A stretch of DNA of 64,000 bases. It comes from RPQJ01 sp963732415 (lineage in GTDB: Bacteria > Pseudomonadota > Gammaproteobacteria > Steroidobacterales > Steroidobacteraceae). The DNA is taken from NCBI GenBank assembly GCA_963732415.1, contig CAVSZK010000005.1, positions 1 through 64,000 of the forward strand, written 5' to 3'. The number at the start of each line of letters is the position of its first letter. The first letter of the stretch is position 1. Positions 52,170-59,984 of the stretch are shown here, one piece after another. A model generated the notes under the pieces. That model made no database searches. It was not told where the DNA came from and saw only the letters and a program-made list of their open reading frames with translations. The position numbers and the translations under genes were made by a program.

Positions 52170-54072
52170 ATGAGCGGCATTGCCGGCATCATCCACTTCG
52201 ACCAGATGCCCGTGCAAGCCGGCCTGATCGAGTGCATGACAGCTCGCATGGCCTATCGCGGCCGAGACGGAATAGCGCACTGGCATGAAGGGTCGACGGC
52301 ATTCGGGCACTGCCTGCTGCAGACCACCAGGGAGTCCGCCGAAGAGCGCCAGCCGCTCGTCGACGCGCAGCGCGGCCTGGTGCTGGTGCTCGACGGCCGT
52401 ATCGACAATGCGGCGGAACTGGCGCGCGAATTGCGGGTCAGCGGCGCGATCCTTCACAGCCGCGCCGAAAGCGAGATGGTGCTGCGCGCTTTTGAGCAGT
52501 GGGGGCCTGCCCTGCTCGACCGTCTCGAGGGCGACTTCGCCTTCGCCGTCTGGGACCAGCGCGAGAGGCAACTGTTCTGCGCCCGCGACCGGATCGGCAA
52601 CAAACCCTTCCACTATTTCTGGAACGGCACCACGTTCGCGTTCGCGTCTGACGTGAGCGCCCTGTTGGCGCTGCCTTGGGTCCGGAAGGAACTGAACCTC
52701 GACTTCGTCGCCGAGCACCTGGCGTCGGAGTGGATGAGTCTCGAAGACACCTTCTGGACGGGAATCCAGCGGCTGCCGCCGGCACATCGGCTCGTGGTAT
52801 CTGCTGAAGCTTGCCGCAAGTCGCAGTACTGGCGACCGCGCCTCGACACTTCGCTGCCCTGCCGCAGCACGGCCGAATACGCCGAGTATTACCGATCCCT
52901 GCTGTTCGACGTCGTTCGCAGGATGGGGAACTCATCCGGCCCCGTCGCCTGCGAAGTGAGCGGCGGCCTGGACTCCTCGGCCTTGTTCGCGGTCACGGCC
53001 GAGTTGCAGCGACGAGGCGAATGGCCGGCGCCCGACATACACGGTTACACCCTGGATTTTCGCGGCGCCGGCGATGCCGACGAGATGGACTACGCGCAAG
53101 CCGTCGCGCTTCACGTCGGCAAGGAGGTCACCGAAGTCGCGCCGACTCGCCAGCCGTTGGCCTGGTACGAGGACTGGGCGAAGCGGCACGGTTATCCGTC
53201 GGGCTACCCTAACGGCGTGATGGGCCTGGGCGTCCGGCAGGAAGCCCGGCGCCGCGGGTCCAAATGCCTGGTCGTGGGAGTCGGCGGTGACGAATGGCTG
53301 GACGGCTACCGCAGCTACTACGCCGAAGCCATCGCCAGCAGGCAATGGGGGGAACTGCGGCAGAGTCTGCAACTGGACAGCCGGGACCTCGGCATCCCGC
53401 AAGCCTGCTGGTCGCTGCTTCGCTACGGCGTTGGTCCACTGCTGCCCGCCCGACTGCGACGCGCGATCCATACAGTTCGGCGCCGGTCGTCCGGGCATGA
53501 CGGCTGGCTGGCTGCGCCGATGCGACAACGGCTCCTGCAACGGCGCGCCATGCAGTCCGCGGATGACACGAACGTGGCGCGGACCGGGCAGCGCTCGCAA
53601 CTGCTGACTCTGAACGGCGCGTACGGGTTGCTGGCCAGGGAATCGGAGGAGCGTCTTTGCGCGTGGGCAGGTCTCGAAATCCGGCGCCCGTTCTGGGACA
53701 CGCAGCTTGTCGAATTCGCATTTGCGACACCTGAGCGCCTGCGATGCCATGGCGCGACGAGCAAGGCTCTGCACCGTCTTGCCATGGCAGGCCTGCTGCC
53801 AGAATCAGTGCTGCGGCGGACGACCAAGGCCGATTTCATGGTCGACGCTTCAATGGAGTTCCGCGGAGCTTCGCGCTAGCATAGCCGAAGCGTTGCCGGC
53901 TCTTTCCGACTGGGTATCGCCGGAAGGCCTGCTGAAAGTACTGCAGGACCACGAGAATCCACTTCGCGCGGGTTGGCCGGATTGGCAACTGTGGACGTTG
54001 CACGGTTGTCAGGCTATGCGAGAAACAGCGGAACCCCCTGCCAGAGCAACTCATGACCGACCCCAAGCATAA
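52170..54072 (+). CDS. Asparagine-synthetase-like lasso cyclase (C protein), frame broken near 53865
   Basis: The intact product would have about 633 residues. The N-terminal glutaminase-like domain begins MSGIAGI: the usual nucleophile Cys2 is Ser, so no ammonia release is expected, as in several lasso cyclases. The synthetase domain has the ATP loop SGGLDSSAL and VGVGGDEWLDGY. It would adenylate the ring Asp/Glu side chain and close the macrolactam. An extra G in CGCGGAG near 53865 cuts the frame at residue 569. Without it the protein continues LRASIAEALPALSDWVSPEG and ends at 54072, overlapping the first precursor by 20 bases. Confidence 0.85.
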
Positions 54073-54433
54073 GGCCGCAAAGGAGCCGCATCAGCCGCGA
54101 CCGATCCGTGCACCGTATCGGACGCCCCGGCTCGAAGTTCTCGGCAGTCTGCGCACCGCGACCCGTGGCAGCGGCGGCAAGGGTGCCGACGGGGCGCTCG
54201 GCATGACGATGATGTCGGATCGCAGGGCGAAGGGAGACATCGTCAAGGTCGGCCAACATCCGCTGGGACTCGGCATCTACCGGTTCCGCTACAAGGCACC
54301 GTACGCCGAGTTGTATGGCGCTGACCGCCGGATCGGCGTGATGGCCGACGAGGTAGCCGGGAAATATCCGGACGCAGTCTTTCGCCATGCGGACGGTTAC
54401 CTCAGGGTGGATTACAGCCGGCTTTTCCGCTGA
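54053..54433 (+). CDS. Lasso precursor 1: leader + core + Peptidase_S74-like domain
   Basis: A 126-residue protein in three parts. Residues 1-38 are a lasso leader with Y22-x-x-P25-x-L27-x-x-x-G31 and Thr37 at the -2 position. Residues 39-54, GSGGKGADGALGMTMM, fit a lasso core: Gly1 and Asp8 would give an 8-residue ring. Residues 55-126 resemble the Peptidase_S74 intramolecular chaperone of phage tail fibres (SDRRAK, then DIVKVGQHPLGLGIYRFRY, RIGVMADEV and a C-terminal DGYLRVDY). Ser55 and Lys60 have the spacing of the S74 catalytic dyad, so self-cleavage before Ser55 would free the core C-terminus. Domain calls are firm by pattern; the processing model is inference. Confidence 0.82.
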   Translation: MTDPKHKAAKEPHQPRPIRAPYRTPRLEVLGSLRTATRGSGGKGADGALGMTMMSDRRAKGDIVKVGQHPLGLGIYRFRYKAPYAELYGADRRIGVMADEVAGKYPDAVFRHADGYLRVDYSRLFR

Positions 54434-54570
54434 CGCCCTGGTGTCGCACGGAATCCGGGGATTTTCGCCAAGCTGTTCCCGGTCGCGGATCAGCGGCAAT
54501 CGAATGTCCGAACTTTCCTCATTGGTCGTAACCTGCAACAATCCGACGCACTTCCTCCAGAGAGCGACCC

Positions 54571-54951
54571 ATGACGTACTCCGAGCCCGAACCCGCAAAG
54601 GAATCGCGTCAGCGGCTACATGCGAAGGCTCCTTATCGTGCTCCCAAGCTCGAGATTCTTGGCAGTCTGCGCAGCGCCACCCGGGGTTCCGGCGGTACGC
54701 AGAGTGGATGCGGGCGGCGGCATGAGGAGATGTCCGATCGCAGGGCGAAGGAAGACATCGTCAAGGTCGGCCAGCATCCGCTGGGGCTCGGCATATATCT
54801 GTTCCGCTACAAGGCACCATATTCCAGGCTGTATGGCACTGGTCGCCATATTGGCGTGATGGCCGACGAAGTGGCCGAAAAATACCCGGACGCCGTCTCC
54901 CGACATGAGGACGGTTACCTCATGGTGGATTACGGCCGGCTGTTTCACTGA
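54571..54951 (+). CDS. Lasso precursor 2: leader + atypical core + Peptidase_S74-like domain
   Basis: Also 126 residues and alignable with precursor 1 without a gap: leader 1-38 with Y22, P25, L27, G31 and Thr37, the S74-like domain from Ser55, and the dyad Ser55/Lys60. The 16-residue segment between, GSGGTQSGCGRRHEEM, has no acidic residue at core positions 7-9; Glu occurs only at 14 and 15. It contains one Cys and two Arg. It may use another ring size, be modified differently, or be non-functional. AGAGAG precedes ATG 54571. The domain halves are clearly a duplication of the gene at 54053. Confidence 0.8.
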   Translation: MTYSEPEPAKESRQRLHAKAPYRAPKLEILGSLRSATRGSGGTQSGCGRRHEEMSDRRAKEDIVKVGQHPLGLGIYLFRYKAPYSRLYGTGRHIGVMADEVAEKYPDAVSRHEDGYLMVDYGRLFH

Positions 54952-54974
54952 AGCCCGGGTCTTGACCCGGGTTT
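54951..54974 (+). terminator. Hairpin directly after precursor 2 (terminator or attenuator)
   Basis: AAGCCCGGGT (54951-54960) pairs with ACCCGGGTTT (54965-54974) around CTTG, ten pairs with one G-T. It begins at the last base of the precursor stop codon. There is no T run beyond the stem, so it may act as partial terminator or mRNA stabiliser, separating high precursor expression from the kinase and methyltransferase genes. Confidence 0.5.
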
Positions 54975-55058
54975 GAAGCCAGTTTCCAGTACTTTGCCGC
55001 GGTCTCGGCGCGAGTTCCGTCTGACGCGGCGGGTCGCCCGCGCTGATGCTGTCCCCTG

Positions 55059-56088
55059 ATGGCCACCTACCTGCTGGGCGACATGCCGATCGACTTCGGC
55101 GCCTCCGTTGTCGCTACTGCGTCCGCGCCGGGCGGGCCCGATTGCGCCGATCCTGACCGTGACGCGCGTTCCCAGGCCGATGCGACCGCGAGCCGTTCGC
55201 GCGTGGCGTCACCAGTGGCGGGACGATACCGGTCGGATGGTGCTTGGCCTGACAATGACGCGGTCCGGCTATTTGCTGCGATTCCCCCGCACCTGTGATT
55301 TCGTCATTTCCGGGGATGCACGGCACATCGACGCCCGACCGCATCGTGACGTGGCGCCGGAAATGATGGAACACCTGCTGGCGGACCAGGTGCTGCCGCG
55401 CTGTCTTGCTCAACAGGGCGAACTGCTGGTGCACGCGGCCGGCATTGCACTGGGGCCCGACATCGCCCTGTTCGTGGGCGAGAGCGGCCGCGGCAAGTCC
55501 ACGTTGGCTGGACTGTTCTTCCGTACGGGTCGGACGCTATTGTCGGACGACTGCCTGATGCTACGCCCGACGCCCGAGGCGGTGCGCGCGGTACCAACGT
55601 ATCCCAGTCTGCGGCTGCGGCCTGACAGCGTCGATGCGCTCTTCCCCGGCGACGCAGCGCTCGCACCCCTGCCTTCGTATTCCGACAAGCCGCGGTTCTC
55701 CATACCGGACGTCTCCCGCCAGGCCGCCGCCGGCCGCGTGGCAGCCGTGTATTTCCTCGGCGACGCTGACGCAGGGCGCGCCGATGTCAGGATCGCACCG
55801 ATGGCACACGCGACTGCCTGTATCCGGCTGATGGAACAGTGCTTCCAGCTGGATATTCTTGACCGCGACGCCGTCAAACGTCTGCTGGGGCTGGCCGGCG
55901 AGGTCGTCGCGCGGGTGCCGACGTTCACGCTCGATTACCGCGGGATTTCGGTCGTGCTGCGGAGTTGGTGGCCGGGATTGAGCGACACTTCGCCGGCGTC
56001 GCCGGCGATTCGTCAGCCGCTTGAGTTCAACGTAACAATCCCATGTCCATTCAAGACAACTATTCCGTGCGTGACTATGGCCGGATGA
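55059..56088 (+). CDS. HPr-kinase-like lasso tailoring kinase, probable frame break near 55107
   Basis: The main part resembles HPr(Ser) kinase/phosphorylase C-terminal domains: LLVHAAGIALG, then the P-loop GESGRGKST and TLLSDDCLML. Related kinases in paeninodin-type clusters phosphorylate the peptide. The N-terminal region MATYLLGDMPIDFGAS (from ATG 55059) is in another frame; removing one base near 55107 joins it to LSLLRPRRAGPIAPILTVTRVP and gives about 342 residues. Alternatively translation starts at TTG 55108. The 3' end overlaps the methyltransferase gene by 46 bases. The target residue is unknown. Confidence 0.72.
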
Positions 56089-57213
56089 TCGCCGACACGG
56101 CGCGCACTTCGTCCTTCGTCGATGCCATGCGCCGCACGATCCAGCCCGGCAGCATCGTGCTCGACATCGGCTCGGGCCCAGGCTTTTTCAGCTTGCTGGC
56201 CCTGCAACTCGGCGCGATCGCGCGTGTACGCCATCGAGCCGGATAACTCGATCGAAATCGGTCGCGAGAGCGCTCGCCGTCAAGCCGACGGCGAGCGGAT
56301 TGTCTGGATTCGAGGTCTCTCGACGGAGATCGAATTGCCGGAACGCGTCGACGTCGTGATCGGCGACCTGCATGGCGCGCTGCCTTTCTATACCGGCAAT
56401 ATCAGTTCCCTGATCGATGCCCGTCGTCGCCACCTGAAGGCAGGCGGCGTGATGATTCCGCGCCGCGACACGGTTTTTGCCGCTCCTGCCGAGGCTGCCG
56501 ACGAGTACGCGGATGTGGCCAACCCCTGGGAGAGCACCGCAGCCGGCGTCGATCTGACGGCCGGCCGACGATTCGTCACGAATCAATGGTGGCGTGCGGC
56601 GAGTGCTCCGATCCTGATGGAACGTTACCTGGCTGCGCCGATGGCCTGGGCGGAAGTCGACTACCGCCTCTGTGAGTCACCGAATGCGTCCGGCGCCTGC
56701 GCCTGGACGGCAGAGCGAGCGGGCATCATGCACGGATACTACGTCTGGTTCGACATCGAGACCGCGGAGGGAATCAGCTGCTCCAACGCGCCGACGCTGC
56801 CTGAACGCGTCTACGGGCGGGCTTTCTTCCCGCTGGAGCGCCCGCTGGCGATCGCTGGGGGAGACAGCATTCGCGGCGAATTCGCCGCCAACCTGGTCGC
56901 CGGGGAATACATTCTGCGCTGGAATACCCGGGTCGCAGACGCACAAGGCGGACCGAAGGCGAGCTTCGCACAGTCGACCTTTGCCAGCCGGCCCGTACTC
57001 AAGGAAGACCTGGATCGAGCGCGACCCGACTACCGGCCTTCGCTTGGCGAAGCTGCGCGCGTCGACCTGCAGGTCCTCGATGCGATGGCGAGGGGCGAGT
57101 CATTGGCTGAAATCGCGACCAGGCTGGCCCGGGAGTTTCCCGGACGCTTCAAGGACACGGCGCAAGCCCTGCGACACGCAGCCGATCTATCCCTGAAATA
57201 TTCCAAGGCCTAG
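56043..57213 (+). CDS. Class I methyltransferase (PRMT-like) of lasso cluster, frame broken near 56217
   Basis: The intact product would have about 389 residues. It starts MSIQDNYSVRDYGRMI, with motif I IVLDIGSGPGFFSLLALQLGA. One extra base near 56217 breaks the frame; without it the protein continues SRVYAIEPDNSIEIGRE, the normal strand-2 acidic motif. The rest has the protein-arginine-methyltransferase-like beta-barrel layout (GGVMIPRRDTVFAAP, MERYLAAPM), but the double-Glu loop is replaced by GDLHGALPF. The last 60 residues look helical, PqqD-like. It probably modifies the peptide (carboxyl or side chain). Product inferred from context. Confidence 0.72.
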
Positions 57214-57225
57214 CAGCCTGGCGGA

Positions 57226-58704
57226 CTAGTCGAGCGCAGCCTCGATCCGCTCGCACAGGCGGCGCAACACCAGCAGGCGTGCATAGCGCTTGTCGTCCGC
57301 GGGGATGACGTACCACGGGGCATGCGGGGCGCTGGTGCGCGCGATCATCTCGCGGGCAGCGCGTTCGTAGGCCGGCCATCGCCTGCGATTGGCCCAGTCC
57401 TCGGGATCCACCTTGAAACGCTTCAGCGGGTTGCGGTCACGCTCCGTGAACCTCGCCAGTTGCCCGGGCCTGCTGACCGACATCCAGAACTTCGCGACGA
57501 TCACGCGATGCTCGGCGAGTTCCCGTTCGAACTCGTTGATCTCATCGTAGGCGCGCTGCCAGTCGGGCCGCTTTGCAAATCCCCTGACCCGCTCGACCAG
57601 CACACGACCGTACCAGGAGCGATCGAAGATCGTGTAGTTACCGCGCGGTGGCAACTCTAACCAGAAGCGCCACAGGTAGGGGCGCGCGAGTTCCTCCGGC
57701 GACGGCGCCGAAATCGGCACGACACGGTACTGTCGCGCGTCGAGCGCTGCGGTGATGCGGCGGATGGCGCCGCCCTTGCCGGCGGCGTCCATGCCCTCGA
57801 ACGCGACAACAAGCGAATGCCTGGCGAACTTCCGGCGCCGTGACAGCAACGCGAGGCGGCCCTGCAGCTGCTCGAGTTCCTGGTCGTAGTCCTCCTCGGC
57901 GACCCGCGGCCCGCGATGCCCGGTCGGCATTTTCACGTTCTTCGCGGCGCGTGTCCTCGCCAGCGCCGTTGCCTTCGCGCGACCGGTCATTCGGCCGATT
58001 CGGCCCTCGATGCCGGCCAGCAGCACCCGGCCGACTTCCAGCGCCCGGTGCTGCCGATCGGTACCGTCGACCAGGTGCCACGGTGCTGCCGGCTGTTCGG
58101 TCACCTCGAGGCAGTGCTCCAGCACCCGCTCTACGCGACGATAATGCCCTGCGAGCCACAGGTCCTCACGTGTCACGCGCCAGCGAGTGCGCTTGTCGTC
58201 GTGGAGTTTCTCGAGGCGCTTGCGCTGGAGCTCCGGACCCACATGCAGGTGGACCTTCACCACCGCAACGCCGTCGGCCACCAGCATCCGCTCCAGCGAG
58301 CGGATGCGCTCCACCTCGCGGCGCACGTCGGCGGCAGGCCGCCTCCTGTCCAGCAGCGAGGCGCGCAGGAATTCCCCGTACCATCCGGCGTGCAGTATCG
58401 CGATCCGGCCGCGGGGCGGCATCACCCGCCAGTAACGCCACAACGTCGGCCTCTGGCGTTCCGCCTCGTCGGACTCGCGGAATCCATGGACGGTGACGAA
58501 CTTCGGATCAAGCCAGCCAAGCAGCTCATTGACCACTTCGCTGCGGCCGGCGGCGGGTATGCCGGTGACGATCATTGCCACCGCGCGCGCCCGGCTCTTG
58601 CGCAGTTCGAACTGCGCGTCCAGCAACTGGTCCTGCAGCCTCGGCAACGCGTGCTCGTACTCGAGCTTCGTGAGCCGCCTGCCGCTCAATACCTCGTGCA
58701 GCAT
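57226..58704 (-). CDS. pap: Polyphosphate:AMP phosphotransferase (double PPK2 domain)
   Basis: A 492-residue cytoplasmic enzyme with two PPK2 domains, transferring phosphate from polyphosphate to AMP to give ADP. The second domain has EGMDAAGKGGAIRRI (Walker A), FDRSWYGRVLVERV and the lid region RFTERDRNPLKRFKVDPEDW. The first has a weaker P-loop, TGIPAAGRSE, and the matching LHAGWYGEFL. ATG 58704 fits the usual N-terminus; the longer frame overlaps the next gene. It is convergent with the lasso methyltransferase and unrelated to it. Confidence 0.9.
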   Translation of the reverse strand: MLHEVLSGRRLTKLEYEHALPRLQDQLLDAQFELRKSRARAVAMIVTGIPAAGRSEVVNELLGWLDPKFVTVHGFRESDEAERQRPTLWRYWRVMPPRGRIAILHAGWYGEFLRASLLDRRRPAADVRREVERIRSLERMLVADGVAVVKVHLHVGPELQRKRLEKLHDDKRTRWRVTREDLWLAGHYRRVERVLEHCLEVTEQPAAPWHLVDGTDRQHRALEVGRVLLAGIEGRIGRMTGRAKATALARTRAAKNVKMPTGHRGPRVAEEDYDQELEQLQGRLALLSRRRKFARHSLVVAFEGMDAAGKGGAIRRITAALDARQYRVVPISAPSPEELARPYLWRFWLELPPRGNYTIFDRSWYGRVLVERVRGFAKRPDWQRAYDEINEFERELAEHRVIVAKFWMSVSRPGQLARFTERDRNPLKRFKVDPEDWANRRRWPAYERAAREMIARTSAPHAPWYVIPADDKRYARLLVLRRLCERIEAALD

Positions 58705-58717
58705 ATGGCCGGGCAGC

Positions 58718-59923
58718 CTATTCGCCCTGCGTTCCGGTCGCTGCGCGCCCGCTTCCCGCCATTCGCCGGCCCCTCGCCGTGGTTCGCCGCCGCGCCACTG
58801 CCACACGCCGTCCGCCGACCACGAGCTGCGCCGCCCTCGGCACCTGTTGCGTGATGCAGTGTACGTTTCCGCCGCCGAGCAGGATCTCGCGTCCCGGCAC
58901 ACCGACGATCTCGCGCCTCGGGAACAGCGCCTTCAACTTGCGCATCGCCGCCGCGTCGCGTTTCGGGTCGAGCAGCGGAACGACGACGTGGCGGTTTCCA
59001 AGATAGAAGTTGACGTACGATCCCGCGAGCCTGGCGCCAGCCTCGCGCGGCTGCGAGCCCTCCGCGGCATCGATCCCGTCCGCCTCGGACTTCGTCATGT
59101 GCAGCGGTCCCGGCTGGACGAGCTTGTGCACCTTGAACCGCCGGCCGCGCGCATCGCGCGCCTGCTGAAGCCGTTCCCACGCGTCGCGTGAAATCTCGTA
59201 CTGGGGATCCCGCCGGTCGTCGGTCCAGGTCAGCACCACCTCACCGGGCCGAACGAACGCGCAGAGGTTGTCCACGTGCCCGTCGGTCTCGTCCAGGTAC
59301 ACGCCCTTGCCCAGCCATATAATGGTGTCGACCGCCAGGTAACGCTGCAGCAGGCCTTCGATCTCGCCACGGGTTAGCTGCGGGTTGCGGTTGCGATTCA
59401 GCAGGCACTCTTCGGTAGTGATCAGCGTGCCCTGACCGTCCACGTGGATCGCGCCACCCTCGAGCACGAACGGGGCGCGATACCTGTCGCAGCCCTCCAT
59501 CTCGATCACCTTCTGAGCGACGCCTTCATCCCGGTCCCACGGAAAATAGATTCCGCCGTGGAGGCCGCCCCAGGCATTGAACATCCAGTCCACGCCGCGC
59601 AGTCCGCCACGCCCGTTCACCACGAATGTCGGGCCGACATCGCGCATCCAGGCATCGTTGCTCGAGAGCTCCACCACGCGAACTTCGGCCGGCAGGCTGC
59701 GGCGCGCATTGTCGTACTGCGCCGCCGACACGCCGACCGACACGGGGTCACTGGCGGCGATCGCAGTGGCTACCGCGGTGAACGCCTGCTGCGCCGGCTT
59801 GGCGCCAAGGCGCCAGTTGTCCGGCCGCTCCGGCCACAGCATCCAGCAGCCCTGGTGCGGTTCGAACTCGCCGGGCATGCGGTAACCATCGCGTCGGGGG
59901 GTGCTCGACAGTGTGCGGGTCAC
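58718..59923 (-). CDS. aguA: Agmatine deiminase
   Basis: A 401-residue pentein-fold hydrolase converting agmatine to N-carbamoylputrescine. It has YRMPGEFEPHQGCWMLWPER, SSNDAWMRDVGPTF, LEGGAIHVDGQGTLITTEECLLN, ETDGHVDN and the catalytic Cys in GGGNVHCITQQVP. GTG 59923 is preceded by GGTGGAGG at eight bases. After the catalytic Cys the family normally ends within about ten residues; here about 40 Arg/Gly-rich residues follow, probably a lost stop or local indel. The gene lies 13 bases from pap. Confidence 0.9.
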   Translation of the reverse strand: MTRTLSSTPRRDGYRMPGEFEPHQGCWMLWPERPDNWRLGAKPAQQAFTAVATAIAASDPVSVGVSAAQYDNARRSLPAEVRVVELSSNDAWMRDVGPTFVVNGRGGLRGVDWMFNAWGGLHGGIYFPWDRDEGVAQKVIEMEGCDRYRAPFVLEGGAIHVDGQGTLITTEECLLNRNRNPQLTRGEIEGLLQRYLAVDTIIWLGKGVYLDETDGHVDNLCAFVRPGEVVLTWTDDRRDPQYEISRDAWERLQQARDARGRRFKVHKLVQPGPLHMTKSEADGIDAAEGSQPREAGARLAGSYVNFYLGNRHVVVPLLDPKRDAAAMRKLKALFPRREIVGVPGREILLGGGNVHCITQQVPRAAQLVVGGRRVAVARRRTTARGRRMAGSGRAATGTQGE

Positions 59924-59984
59924 GTTGCTCGCCTCCACCTTGCCTGCGGCGCCGCAGGCGGGCATTGCGCGCGGATCGCGCGGT

